The translations under genes and the position numbers were made by a program. The notes under the pieces are model-generated. The model made no database searches, was not told where the DNA came from, and saw nothing but the letters and a program-made list of their open reading frames with translations. Below, in pieces: positions 9,237-19,136 of a DNA stretch of 64,000 bases (positions are counted from its first letter, which is position 1; each line of letters opens with the position of its first letter). Source of the DNA: Pseudomonadota bacterium (GTDB lineage: Bacteria; Pseudomonadota; Gammaproteobacteria; Steroidobacterales; Steroidobacteraceae); assembly GCA_947454465.1 (NCBI GenBank), contig CANGJP010000004.1:1-64000 (forward strand). Direction: 5' to 3'.

Positions 9237-10013
9237 ATGTGGTTCATCACCATGGCTGCAAACTGCTATTCATACTCGAGCAATAAACCCTACACTTGTT
9301 TGGGAAAACGAACCCGGGCATTGATCACCATGTTGTTCAGTTGCCTGCTGAGCATAAACTACGTTGCTCAAGCTGCTGACGTTGAAAACTTACAAATCGG
9401 GATCATCGGATCTGGCAAAGTGGGTAGCGCACTTGGCAAAGCCTGGCTGAATACAGGCCACCAAGTAATGTTCTCCTCACAACATCTTGAGGATGATCAA
9501 CAACTGGCATCGACATTAGGCTCTCGTGCACACGCGGGCACACCCAGAGAGGCTGCCGCCTATGGCTCCGTACTCTTGATTGCGGTGCCCTATGCCGCGC
9601 TACCTACACTCGGTGTCGAACTGGGTGAATTAATCAACGATAAAATCATTATCGATGCGTCCAACCCCATCGTTTCACGCGATGGAGAAATGGCCATCGC
9701 GGCGCGTGAACAGGGCGTGGGGCTAGCATCGATAACTTTCCTACCGAAGGCACGCATCGTCCGTGCATTTAACGCCATTCCAGCAGCCAAAATGGCAGAA
9801 GCGGCAAGCAAGCACGAGCAGTATGCAATGCCAATTGCAGGTGATGAGCCACAGGCAATTCGCATCGTTTCAGAGTTAATACGTCAGGTGGGTTACGAAC
9901 CAGTTCTAGTAGGCAGCCTCGCCAAAATGGGTAAATACCTCATACCCGGTACGCCACTAGCTGGAGAAAAATCTGTCGATGAACTGCACAAGATCGCGTC
10001 GGAATTAAAGTGA
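9237..10013 (+). CDS. NADP oxidoreductase, coenzyme F420-dependent-like Rossmann protein with predicted signal peptide
   Basis: LQIGIIGSGKVGSALGKAWLNTGHQVMFSSQ; N-terminal KRTRALITMLFSCLLSINYVAQA signal-like stretch. Confidence 0.75.
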   Translation: MWFITMAANCYSYSSNKPYTCLGKRTRALITMLFSCLLSINYVAQAADVENLQIGIIGSGKVGSALGKAWLNTGHQVMFSSQHLEDDQQLASTLGSRAHAGTPREAAAYGSVLLIAVPYAALPTLGVELGELINDKIIIDASNPIVSRDGEMAIAAREQGVGLASITFLPKARIVRAFNAIPAAKMAEAASKHEQYAMPIAGDEPQAIRIVSELIRQVGYEPVLVGSLAKMGKYLIPGTPLAGEKSVDELHKIASELK

Positions 10014-10036
10014 ACAGCTATAAACATACACAGCAG

Positions 10037-10519
10037 CTAGTAAGGTCGATCTCGCAAGTGATACTTAAACAACAGTTTTGATAACACTATTTCACCCACA
10101 AAGAACCCCAGCACGACCAGCGCGATATCAATCCAGGATAAGGACAGGACAGAACGTACTGCCAGCAAAGGAAATAAGGCTTCAGGAATCTGATCCAAAC
10201 CAGTGGCACGACTACTCGACGCTCGACCTAGACGTCGTTTGATAAAACTGGAGGACAAATCGCCAGCCATCGCATAGACGGCTATGGAAAATCCTATGTT
10301 CAGTTCTAACCCTAAAAACAAGGCGCCCAATGATGTGACCAGTAAAGCAGCGACAACGCCGCGTACCGTTTTGGAGGCTCCAAAAATAGGCTGGCCATCA
10401 AAAAAAAGAACGCGACCATCTAGCGGATAACACCACCGTTCACGCAGGATATTTTTAGCCAGCAGAGGTGCAGCGTTGGCCAACGCCAAGAGCACCAGTA
10501 ATTTAACACCCAATGCCAT
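10037..10519 (-). CDS. CDP-archaeol synthase-like (CarS/DUF46) membrane protein
   Basis: LDGRVLFFDGQPIFGASKTVRGVVAALL...AGDLSSSFIKRRLGRASSSRATGLDQIPEALFPLL; CDP-alcohol synthase-like motifs. Confidence 0.75.
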   Translation of the reverse strand: MALGVKLLVLLALANAAPLLAKNILRERWCYPLDGRVLFFDGQPIFGASKTVRGVVAALLVTSLGALFLGLELNIGFSIAVYAMAGDLSSSFIKRRLGRASSSRATGLDQIPEALFPLLAVRSVLSLSWIDIALVVLGFFVGEIVLSKLLFKYHLRDRPY

Positions 10520-10630
10520 GAACCACCTGCCACTCCTTCAATGTGCATCTAATGCACTCTAAATCAGGGCAAGAGCATCAAAACAGGCGTAGTTTCCGTT
10601 AGGCAAGAGCATGATCAACTTATTTCGGAC

Positions 10631-10661
10631 AAAAAAAAGGCCGGGTCTTACTACACCGGCC
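10631..10661 (-). terminator. Rho-independent terminator of candidate sRNA
   Basis: Minus strand GGCCGG TGTAGTAAGAC CCGGCC TTTTTTTT. Confidence 0.85.
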
Positions 10662-10798
10662 AATCAGGGGGATTCGAGCACTAAATAGCAATCACACAGC
10701 CAAGATAAGGAATGACATTCACATCACTTCAACACTCACTTAGCATCAGACCCCGTCACCAAGAACACGCTTCTTATGTGACCTGAGTCGCAAACCGT
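10631..10798 (-). ncRNA. Candidate intergenic sRNA, unclassified
   Basis: Sigma70-like promoter TTGAGT-N17-TAGAAT on minus strand, a ~43-nt stem-loop (GTCAC/GTGAC and AAGAA/TTCTT arms), and terminal GGCCGG-N11-CCGGCC-T8; no ORF track entry. Confidence 0.55.
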
Positions 10799-10804
10799 GG
10801 AGGT

Positions 10805-10833
10805 ATTCTACAAACCTCAACCTTTCAACTCAA
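10805..10833 (-). promoter_or_regulatory. Predicted sigma70 promoter of candidate sRNA
   Basis: -35 TTGAGT (10828-10833), 17-nt spacer, -10 TAGAAT (10805-10810), read on minus strand. Confidence 0.6.
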
Positions 10834-10930
10834 GAAAAATATCGACCTGAAATCAAAATAGTTTTCGTAAGTCATTGAATTAAAACATTATGTTAATAAT
10901 AACAGCTTAGACAGTCATTGTGCAAGCACT

Positions 10931-11485
10931 TTATTGCTCAGGCAGCAAAATAATACAACTACCACTTAAACGATCATGCCAAGTCAACTTGTCTGGTTGT
11001 ATATACATCCGCAACAGACCCAATACACCCAGCACACACACACCATCACCAATGATGGTTAACCAGACTAACTGCCACCGCTCGGCCACATTAAGCGCAA
11101 CCGAAGCGCAAAACCACGGCAGCACTGCCAACACCCACCGCCTCAATGATTGCCCCCAGGTCAGCACTTCGCCCCCGAGCGACACCACTTTAATCCGCCA
11201 AGCACGCATGCCTATTGTCTGTCCATTGCGCACCCAAAAATATCCGTAAAACCCGAGCCATACTCCGAGCATGGTTGTCAGATAAAAAAAGTACATAGAC
11301 CAGCCCACTTCACTGGGCACCATGGCCTTCTTACCGAGCAGATTCAATATGGGTACAAAAACAAACAAGGTAGTCAGCGCCAACAGACCAAACACTACCA
11401 ACGCATCGGACAACATGGCACCAAGACGACGGAATAAGCTAGCGAATACCACCGCGTTGACTCTAGCCTTCTGAAATTCAATCAT
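10931..11485 (-). CDS. RDD family membrane protein
   Basis: FRRLGAMLSDALVVFGLLAL...GQTIGMRAWRIKVV...LTWHDRLSGSCIILL; start MIEFQKARV overlaps the lptG stop. Confidence 0.85.
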   Translation of the reverse strand: MIEFQKARVNAVVFASLFRRLGAMLSDALVVFGLLALTTLFVFVPILNLLGKKAMVPSEVGWSMYFFYLTTMLGVWLGFYGYFWVRNGQTIGMRAWRIKVVSLGGEVLTWGQSLRRWVLAVLPWFCASVALNVAERWQLVWLTIIGDGVCVLGVLGLLRMYIQPDKLTWHDRLSGSCIILLPEQ

Positions 11486-12552
11486 CAACGCACCCTTGCC
11501 AAAGCAATAGCCGTCACCACCGACAGAGCAACTGTTGGCCCCCATGCCACAATCAGCGGATCAAGCGCATAAATAGGACGCGCATTGCCAAGCAACTTAG
11601 CTAACAGAAAAAACACCGCCCCCACTGATATCCCGATCACGATACGAGCTCCCATCCCTGAAGTACGCATCGAACCAAAAGAAAAGGGCACCGCCAACAT
11701 CACAATCACAAGAATTGAACAGGTACGTGCCACGCGTATCCAGAAAGCCGTTCGATAATCATCTGACTTAAGATGATTTGCCTCCAAGTAGCTGGCGTAT
11801 TTTAACAATGCTCGGCCTGTCAACGAGCCGGGTTCCGCTCGTGCAGTACCCAAAAATTCGGCAGATAAATTAGTATGAAACTCGGCATTGGACTCATGAC
11901 GTACCACTACCTGATCAGCCACAAACTGAGTTTCCTCATAATTCTGCAAGTGCCAAGTTTGTGATTGATCAACAGCGGCGGCTACAGCCCGTCCGATACT
12001 TTGTAATTGATGTTGCTGATCAAAGCGTACGACATATAACCCACTCAAGCTATTGAAGTCCGTTTGCTTATGAACAGAAACAAAAACGTTACCGTCTCTA
12101 GCCCACAAGGTTTCATTACGCTCTGATTGACGCTGATTGGTTTGGGACAATGTTTTGTATTCAGCAGCAAACTGCTCTGCTGGTGGCGCTAAATAATCCC
12201 CCACCCACCAAGTGATCACGGTCAGCAACGTGCCAGCAACACCAACCCATCCTGCAAGACGAAACACAGAAACGCCTGAGGCGCGCATTACGACCAATTC
12301 ACTACTGCGCGCAAGATTACCCAGTGCCAACAAAGCGCCCATCAACGAAGCAATGGGCAACACTGTAAAAGCCTGTTGCGGCAAACGACACGCCACCACA
12401 ACTAGCGCATCAAAAACACCGTAGCGACCAATACCAAGCTCATTCATCTGGGTAAGAAACAGATATAACCCAGTTAAAACCAGCAACAATGCCATCACTA
12501 AGGCGGTATAGCCCAGAACTTCTTTAAAAACATACCGAGATAAGACCGACAT
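11485..12552 (-). CDS. lptG: LPS export ABC transporter permease LptG
   Basis: MSVLSRYVFKEVLGYTALVMALLLVLTGLYLFLTQMNELGIGRYG; adjacent to lptF; start trimmed from ORF end 12660. Confidence 0.92.
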   Translation of the reverse strand: MSVLSRYVFKEVLGYTALVMALLLVLTGLYLFLTQMNELGIGRYGVFDALVVVACRLPQQAFTVLPIASLMGALLALGNLARSSELVVMRASGVSVFRLAGWVGVAGTLLTVITWWVGDYLAPPAEQFAAEYKTLSQTNQRQSERNETLWARDGNVFVSVHKQTDFNSLSGLYVVRFDQQHQLQSIGRAVAAAVDQSQTWHLQNYEETQFVADQVVVRHESNAEFHTNLSAEFLGTARAEPGSLTGRALLKYASYLEANHLKSDDYRTAFWIRVARTCSILVIVMLAVPFSFGSMRTSGMGARIVIGISVGAVFFLLAKLLGNARPIYALDPLIVAWGPTVALSVVTAIALARVR

Positions 12553-13640
12553 CAGCGCTGCCTCATACGAAGACTCAACATGCCAGTGCGACCACTCAAC
12601 CACCACAATGCAGCAGCCAGTAACAGTACCGCAGCATGCACCCACCACATACCTAGCCAAGCCATGGATGGATTGATCACCATGGTATTACCGGCCACCA
12701 CAATCAATCCTGAGTAAATCAAATACAGCAAAATAAAATACCCCACCTTGGCATAACGTCCTTGCCTTGGCTTAAGACGAGATAGAGGTATTGCAAGCAA
12801 TGAAAGCACTAACACCATCAATGGACTTGATAAGCGTCGCTGCAGTTCTGCTCGCTCTAGAAGGTTTTCTGAATGCATTAAGGCAGACGTATCACGCATG
12901 TCCAAATCCGGCCCTATCGCCGCTACGTCAGGCAAACTGACCGGGATGCCACCTTCGGCAAAATCAATCATTCTAAATTCGCCTCGACCCGGCACCCCTC
13001 GGTACAACTGCCCTTCATAGAGCTGAAAGGTCTGACGCTGCTCACCGATACCCTGCTGAATGGCCCGTTTAGCCGTCCATATCTCCAACGCTTCGCCGAG
13101 GCTACGCTCAGCATATATATTATGCAGCACGCCTTCCTGATCGATACTTTCGGCATAAAACACAATGCCTGCATTACCACCAAAGGTAACGAACTGGCCC
13201 GGCTGTAGACTGGAAAACTGCGCCTGACGTAAGGCTGAGCTACGAAGCGCCAAGGCTCTTTGCCCAGATTGAGGTGCCAACTCAAGCGCCAACCAAACCA
13301 ACACCGCAGCAGCCAACAACGCCAACAACAGCACCGGCTTGAGCACCCGAGTGTTCGCCAAACCACAGGCCTGCATTGCAGTTAACTCACTTTCATGCCA
13401 CAGCCTACCCAAGGCCAGCATGATGCCCATGAACAACCCGACTGGAATCAACACCACAATCTGCTGTACTGCAGTTAGGCCAAGCAATGTAAGCACCACC
13501 TTGCTACTGAATCCCCCTTGAACCGCATGGGAGAGAACCATTGCCAAGGCGTTAGACAACATAATGAGCAGCAACACAAAGGTCACCCCCAGCCAATTCT
13601 GTAATACCTCACGTAAAATGTAGCGCTCTAATATTCGCAT
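12552..13640 (-). CDS. lptF: LPS export ABC transporter permease LptF
   Basis: MRILERYILREVLQNWLGVTFVLLLIMLSNALAMVLSHAVQG. Confidence 0.92.
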   Translation of the reverse strand: MRILERYILREVLQNWLGVTFVLLLIMLSNALAMVLSHAVQGGFSSKVVLTLLGLTAVQQIVVLIPVGLFMGIMLALGRLWHESELTAMQACGLANTRVLKPVLLLALLAAAVLVWLALELAPQSGQRALALRSSALRQAQFSSLQPGQFVTFGGNAGIVFYAESIDQEGVLHNIYAERSLGEALEIWTAKRAIQQGIGEQRQTFQLYEGQLYRGVPGRGEFRMIDFAEGGIPVSLPDVAAIGPDLDMRDTSALMHSENLLERAELQRRLSSPLMVLVLSLLAIPLSRLKPRQGRYAKVGYFILLYLIYSGLIVVAGNTMVINPSMAWLGMWWVHAAVLLLAAALWWLSGRTGMLSLRMRQR

Positions 13641-13786
13641 CTACGCGTCTAAATCCCATTGAATCAACCCAAAGAACCCGTCAGCACAATAGTCGAAAAG
13701 ATGGGCTACACTGCCGACTTTGATTTAACCACAGCACAATTTAATGCCCCCAGTTTAGCGACGCTTTCACCAAGGTAAACAAAATT

Positions 13787-15271
13787 ATGGAATTGCATGC
13801 TATTGCAACCACTACCCGCCATCGTACCGATTGCGCCATTGTCGGCGTGTATGAAAAAGGCTTATTGAGCGCTGCCGCCGCTGATTTGGACCAGCAACTT
13901 GGCAAACCGTTATCTCGCCTCATTAAAGAAGGTGATGTATCTGGCAAATTAGGCGAAACCCTACTTGTAACCGTACCAAAGGGTAACGCAGCTCGGATTC
14001 TGATAGTAGGCATGGGCGCTAAAGATAAATTTGGACGCAAACAATATCGTAAAGCCCTGCTTGCCGCGTTGAATGCCGTCAAGAAGACCGGCAGTACCAA
14101 TGCCACCTGCTATCTATCACAAGAAACCGTAGCCGCCACCAGCGCCTACTACCTGGGCCGCACCAGTGCTGAAGTTGCAGCGCACAGTACCTACCGCATT
14201 CCTGATCTTAAAACAGCGAAAAAACCAGCACCATCGCCACTAAAAACCCTCAACATCGCCATATTGGGCAGTCAAGAACGGATACAAGCTGAAAAAGGAT
14301 TGCGCCATGGAACAGGCATCAGCAGCGGCATGGCGCTGACCCGTGACCTGGGTAACCTACCGGCCAATATTTGTACTCCAACTTACCTTGCCAAAACTGC
14401 GCAGGAACTGGCACGAGTGCATCGCAGCTCACTTACCGTACGGGTGATGGATCAAGCGGCAATACGCAAACTCAAAATGGGTTCTTTCTTGTCGGTAACT
14501 GCCGGGTCAGACCAGCCCCCACGCCTGATCGTGCTGGAATATAAGGGAGGCAACAGCAAAGCCGCCCCCGTTGCATTGGTGGGCAAAGGCATTACCTTTG
14601 ACACTGGCGGCATTTCCATCAAGCCTGCGGCCGCTATGGATGAAATGAAATACGACATGTGCGGGGCCGCAACAGTACTGGGCGTCTTCAAAGCGGTAGC
14701 AAACCTGAAATTACCGATCAATCTAGTGGGCATCATTGCCACTTGTGAAAACATGCCAAGCGGCAGCGCCACCAAACCAGGTGACGTCGTCAAAAGCATG
14801 TCCGGCCAGACCATTGAAATACTCAACACCGATGCTGAAGGTAGATTAGTGTTGTGCGATGCACTGACCTACGTACGTCGTTACTCCCCCAAAGCAGTGA
14901 TTGATATCGCCACACTCACCGGAGCCTGTGTCGTAGCTTTAGGCAATCAATATTCAGGGCTATTTAGTAATGATGAAGACCTCAGCTCAGCCCTTGTTCA
15001 AGCTGGTAAACGTGCTGAAGACGGCGCTTGGCCTATGCCGGTGGATGAAGAGTATGCAGACCAGCTAAGGAGCAATTTCGCTGACATGGCTAATGTCGGA
15101 GGCCGTGAGGCCGGCGCCATCACCGCTGCCTGCTTCCTCGCTAAATTTGTAGAAGGAATGAAATGGGCACATCTGGATATTGCTGGCACCGCTTGGATAT
15201 CCGGTGCCAATAAAGGCGGCACAGGTCGACCCGTACCCTTGCTCATGGACTTCCTCATTAACCACAAGTGA
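13787..15271 (+). CDS. pepA: Leucyl aminopeptidase
   Basis: M17 signatures VGKGITFDTGGISIKPAAAMDEMKYDMCGA and NTDAEGRLVLCDALTY. Confidence 0.96.
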   Translation: MELHAIATTTRHRTDCAIVGVYEKGLLSAAAADLDQQLGKPLSRLIKEGDVSGKLGETLLVTVPKGNAARILIVGMGAKDKFGRKQYRKALLAALNAVKKTGSTNATCYLSQETVAATSAYYLGRTSAEVAAHSTYRIPDLKTAKKPAPSPLKTLNIAILGSQERIQAEKGLRHGTGISSGMALTRDLGNLPANICTPTYLAKTAQELARVHRSSLTVRVMDQAAIRKLKMGSFLSVTAGSDQPPRLIVLEYKGGNSKAAPVALVGKGITFDTGGISIKPAAAMDEMKYDMCGAATVLGVFKAVANLKLPINLVGIIATCENMPSGSATKPGDVVKSMSGQTIEILNTDAEGRLVLCDALTYVRRYSPKAVIDIATLTGACVVALGNQYSGLFSNDEDLSSALVQAGKRAEDGAWPMPVDEEYADQLRSNFADMANVGGREAGAITAACFLAKFVEGMKWAHLDIAGTAWISGANKGGTGRPVPLLMDFLINHK

Positions 15272-15274
15272 CAC

Positions 15275-15709
15275 ATGATACGGGTTGAATTTCATATTTT
15301 AAGCAGCACAGGCGACGACGCTCGCATGCGTCACGCCTGTCAGTTGATAGAGCAATCGTATCAACTCAAAAAAACTGTCTATCTACGTGTTGAATCCAGT
15401 CATGCCGCAAAAACAATAGATGAATTACTGTGGACATTTCGCGACCACGCATTCATCCCGCATGAAATCATGACCGCTCACTCCCCTTCTCATCCGCGAA
15501 TCATGGTCCTGATTGGCGAAGGTGATCAGCCTCCCGCAGAATTTAGGTCCACGGTAATTAACCTAGGGCATGACATCCCCACACACCAGGATGGCATCAC
15601 ACGGCTAATTGAAATTGTCGGTGCTGACCCCGTACAAAAACAACAGGCACGAGAACGCTACAAATTTTATCGAGACCAAGGCTTTCAGCTTGAGACGGTC
15701 AACCACTGA
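15275..15709 (+). CDS. holC: DNA polymerase III chi subunit
   Basis: IDELLWTFRDHAFIPHE; immediately downstream of pepA. Confidence 0.9.
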   Translation: MIRVEFHILSSTGDDARMRHACQLIEQSYQLKKTVYLRVESSHAAKTIDELLWTFRDHAFIPHEIMTAHSPSHPRIMVLIGEGDQPPAEFRSTVINLGHDIPTHQDGITRLIEIVGADPVQKQQARERYKFYRDQGFQLETVNH

Positions 15710-15847
15710 TTGCTTACTCTACCCTTCATCACCTTAATAGTTGTGACTTCACTCCTTCCCAGATATCCGTCTAATCAGGAATTGTGCGTATAGACTTGCC
15801 TCTACGTCACCGGCGAGCATCGTGCCACTGAGATTTCCGGTATTACT

Positions 15848-16258
15848 ATGCGTTACCCCTTATTGCTCACATTCATGCTGTGTCTAGTGTCTCGGACAGG
15901 CTTTACTGCTGACTACAGCACATATTCTGGCGCCGAACTGTTCAAGCGCTTCTGTGCAGCGTGCCATGGAACTGAAGCCAAAGGCGATGGCCCAGTCGCC
16001 AGCTCACTAAGCACGCCCGTGCCCGACTTGAGTCTATTAAGCCAACGTAATCAGGGGCAATTTCCAACTGCCAGAATTATTCAGATCATTGATGGAAGAA
16101 CCATCATCAACCCTCATGGCAACCGACTCATGCCCGTGTGGGGAGATGAGTTTTTACGTTCTGAAGCTGGGGATCCGGTTGCTGAGCGAGAAACGGCCGA
16201 TATGATCCAAAAAATTGTGGAATTTTTACGCAGCATCCAGAACACGACCCGTAAGTAA
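15848..16258 (+). CDS. Class I c-type cytochrome, exported
   Basis: Signal peptide and CAACH haem motif (FKRFCAACHGTEAKGDGP), MPVWG distal ligand. Confidence 0.88.
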   Translation: MRYPLLLTFMLCLVSRTGFTADYSTYSGAELFKRFCAACHGTEAKGDGPVASSLSTPVPDLSLLSQRNQGQFPTARIIQIIDGRTIINPHGNRLMPVWGDEFLRSEAGDPVAERETADMIQKIVEFLRSIQNTTRK

Positions 16259-16307
16259 ACGCGCCATGCCTGATTGATCTATAACGGGTCACTATGCAGT
16301 CAGAAGT

Positions 16308-16895
16308 CTATTTAGAAACAGCCGTCGGAAACTTATTAAATATGGCTTGCACGACTTCATTAATTCGTTGCTGTGCTTGCTGACCGGTTAAGTAGCTTAG
16401 ATCTTGTTCAACCGTAGCGTGCCAAATCGGTTTACGAGTCAGCGCATCATAAATATCAATAGTAATTCTTCCTTCTCGATAACCATACCGTCCATCATTC
16501 GATAAGTAGAGCGAACTTGCCACTCCAGGGCTCCAAGCGCCAACCCCAAAACCGACACCAACAGGAAAACGATCATCACGCTGCAGCACTTGACGTGTCC
16601 CTATCGAGAGCTTGATATACGCGTCTGCTGAAGTACCACCAACCGCCAACTCTAGATGATGTGCAGCCAATTGTTGGTCTACTGCTTCACGTAGGCGTAG
16701 TGTATTCAGTGGATTATCAAACGCATGATCGCCTGAGTTATCCAAAGGCGGTCCCTGCTCCCAAACATAGCTGTGATAGTGCTCCAGATTGATCCTTTCA
16801 TCATAATCGGTACGCACCTGTGGAGTACTGCAGGCAGTAAGGGCCAGACCATACAAGCCTGAAACCACGCCGATCATAAAATGCTTGATGCTCAT
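16308..16895 (-). CDS. DUF4136-type lipoprotein
   Basis: Lipobox LTAC; VRTDYDERINLEHYHSYVWEQ...KPIWHATVEQDL. Confidence 0.75.
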   Translation of the reverse strand: MSIKHFMIGVVSGLYGLALTACSTPQVRTDYDERINLEHYHSYVWEQGPPLDNSGDHAFDNPLNTLRLREAVDQQLAAHHLELAVGGTSADAYIKLSIGTRQVLQRDDRFPVGVGFGVGAWSPGVASSLYLSNDGRYGYREGRITIDIYDALTRKPIWHATVEQDLSYLTGQQAQQRINEVVQAIFNKFPTAVSK

Positions 16896-16993
16896 GACCT
16901 ACATCCTCAAGGCATTCATTACTAAAAGCCTAAAGTGTAAATTAAAAGGTCTTTAAAGACTTATGGGGATAGCAGGCTATCTTGCAGACTGAA

Positions 16994-17032
16994 TCAAAAA
17001 CAATAGGTGACGCTAGCGAGTAACGCCACCTA
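16994..17032 (-). terminator. Probable terminator of the DEAD-box helicase gene
   Basis: Minus strand GGTGGCG TTACTCGCTAG CGTCACC (one G-U) followed by TATTGTTTTTG. Confidence 0.65.
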
Positions 17033-17045
17033 GAGCAAAACGATG

Positions 17046-19136
17046 TCATTTACGACCGCGAGGTGCCCCTTTGCTGAATATCTTCTTAGCGCCAGCGCGA
17101 GGGCCTGCACTACGCTCACGAGGCGAACCACGGTCTGAAATACCTAGCGTACGTCGTGGCCGCTCATCCGCGCGATCAAACCGATTAGCCTTACTCCGAT
17201 CGGGTATCGAGCTTTTGGCCGGATAACGACTGTTTTCAGTACGAACTTCTGGAGCACCTGGGCGCTTCAAAGTAATCCGTAACTCTTGACCGGCAACCCA
17301 TACTTTCTTTAAGTGTTGCAGAATTTCCCGCGGCATGCCCTCAGGCAAATCCACTAAGCTATAGGTGTCAAAAATTTCGATACGACCGATGTGCTTGGCA
17401 TCAATACCAGCCTCATTAGCAATCGCACCGACAATATTACCCGGCTTAACCTGATGCTCAGTTCCTACCGCAACGCGATAGGTTTCCATGCCAACTTCTT
17501 TAGCCGCTTCACGCACAGGAGCAAAGTCACGGGACTCACGTGGCGCATCCCGATCTACTGAGCGTGGTTTGCGTGGAGACGAAACATCACTCTGTTCATT
17601 GAAGGTTTTGATTCTGGATTCGCGTTTAGGACGCTCAGACAGTTCGGCATCAGCCACAGGCGTGAACTGACGTGATGGCCGAGCGCGTTCACTCTCCTCA
17701 CGCACAAAAGGTTTGGGTTCATTGATCGCAGGTTCGAAACTAGCTTGATGACGCGGCTTAGTTTCACGCATAGGAGCACGTTCAGATGGACGTTCGCGCG
17801 GGCCCGTACGTAACAACAAAGGCGTTTTACCTTGCGCCATTTTAGCCAGTGCAGCAGCAATTTCCACCGCTGGGATATTATGTTCCTGCTCGAACTGCTC
17901 CACCACTTCGCGGAACAGCTCTAACTCACCACCCTCAAGCGCTGCGGTAATACGTGATTTAAATTTCACGATGCGTTGATCATTCACTGCTTCTACAGTC
18001 GGCATTTCCATGTGTTCAATGGGCTGACGGGTAGCACGCTCAATGGCAGCAAGCAGCCGCCGCTCACGCGGAGAAACAAATAAGATAGCCTCACCGCTGC
18101 GTCCAGCACGGCCGGTACGCCCAATACGATGTACATACGATTCAATATCAAGCGGAATGTCAAAGTTAACCACGTGACTAATACGTTCCACATTCAAGCC
18201 ACGCGCCGCCACATCTGTAGCCACGAGAATATCCAGCTGTCCGTCACGCAAACGCTGCACAGTACGTTCACGCTGCTGCTGAGGCACATCACCATTCAAT
18301 GGAGCCACCGCATATCCACGCGCTTCAAGCTTAGCCGCCAACTCCTCGGTGCTCACCTTGGTACGCGCAAAAATAATCATGCCGTCAAAAGTTTCCACCT
18401 CAAGCATGCGGGTCAATGCATCCAGCTTATGGAGACCACTGACCATCCAATAACGTTGCCGGATATTGGCAGCAGTGGTGGTCTTGCTACGAATCAAGAT
18501 TTCCGCAGGATCATTCAGATAAGTCTGGGCAATACGTTTAATTTGTGACGGCATGGTGGCAGAGAACAACGCCACCTGACGTTGCTTAGGCATCTGCTGC
18601 AAAATCCATTCAACATCTTCCAGAAACCCCATGTTCAACATTTCATCGGCTTCATCCAGCACGACCATACTTAATTCACCGAGGTTCAACGTACCTTTCT
18701 TTAAGTGATCCATCACACGACCGGGCGTACCGACCACAACATGGGCACCGCGACGCAGGGCAGTGAGCTGTGGCTGATAGCTCTGACCACCATAAATAGG
18801 TAATACATGAAACCCAGGCATGCGTACGGCATAACGCTGGAATGCTTCGGCCACTTGAATCGCCAACTCTCGTGTGGGCGCCAACACCAAGGCCTGTACC
18901 GCGCGCTTCTGAACGTCAATCCGCGACAGGATAGGCAAAGCGAAGGCCGCCGTCTTCCCGGTACCGGTCTGAGCCTGCCCCAGCAAATCACGTCCTGTTA
19001 GTAGGGTCGGTATGGTCTGAGCCTGAATCGGGGATGGGTTTTCGTAACCCACCTCGGCAAGGGTCTGCAGAAGCTGATCAGGCAGATTCAGATCACTAAA
19101 CGAAATGGCAGCGGTGGTAGGTTCTTGGTCAGACAT
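17046..19136 (-). CDS. deaD: DeaD/CsdA-type DEAD-box RNA helicase
   Basis: AQTGTGKTAAFALPIL, DEADEML, HRIGRTGRAGR, C-terminal DbpA-like RNA-binding domain (YRVAVGTEHQVKPGNIVGAIANEAGID) and basic tail. Confidence 0.9.
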   Translation of the reverse strand: MSDQEPTTAAISFSDLNLPDQLLQTLAEVGYENPSPIQAQTIPTLLTGRDLLGQAQTGTGKTAAFALPILSRIDVQKRAVQALVLAPTRELAIQVAEAFQRYAVRMPGFHVLPIYGGQSYQPQLTALRRGAHVVVGTPGRVMDHLKKGTLNLGELSMVVLDEADEMLNMGFLEDVEWILQQMPKQRQVALFSATMPSQIKRIAQTYLNDPAEILIRSKTTTAANIRQRYWMVSGLHKLDALTRMLEVETFDGMIIFARTKVSTEELAAKLEARGYAVAPLNGDVPQQQRERTVQRLRDGQLDILVATDVAARGLNVERISHVVNFDIPLDIESYVHRIGRTGRAGRSGEAILFVSPRERRLLAAIERATRQPIEHMEMPTVEAVNDQRIVKFKSRITAALEGGELELFREVVEQFEQEHNIPAVEIAAALAKMAQGKTPLLLRTGPRERPSERAPMRETKPRHQASFEPAINEPKPFVREESERARPSRQFTPVADAELSERPKRESRIKTFNEQSDVSSPRKPRSVDRDAPRESRDFAPVREAAKEVGMETYRVAVGTEHQVKPGNIVGAIANEAGIDAKHIGRIEIFDTYSLVDLPEGMPREILQHLKKVWVAGQELRITLKRPGAPEVRTENSRYPAKSSIPDRSKANRFDRADERPRRTLGISDRGSPRERSAGPRAGAKKIFSKGAPRGRK

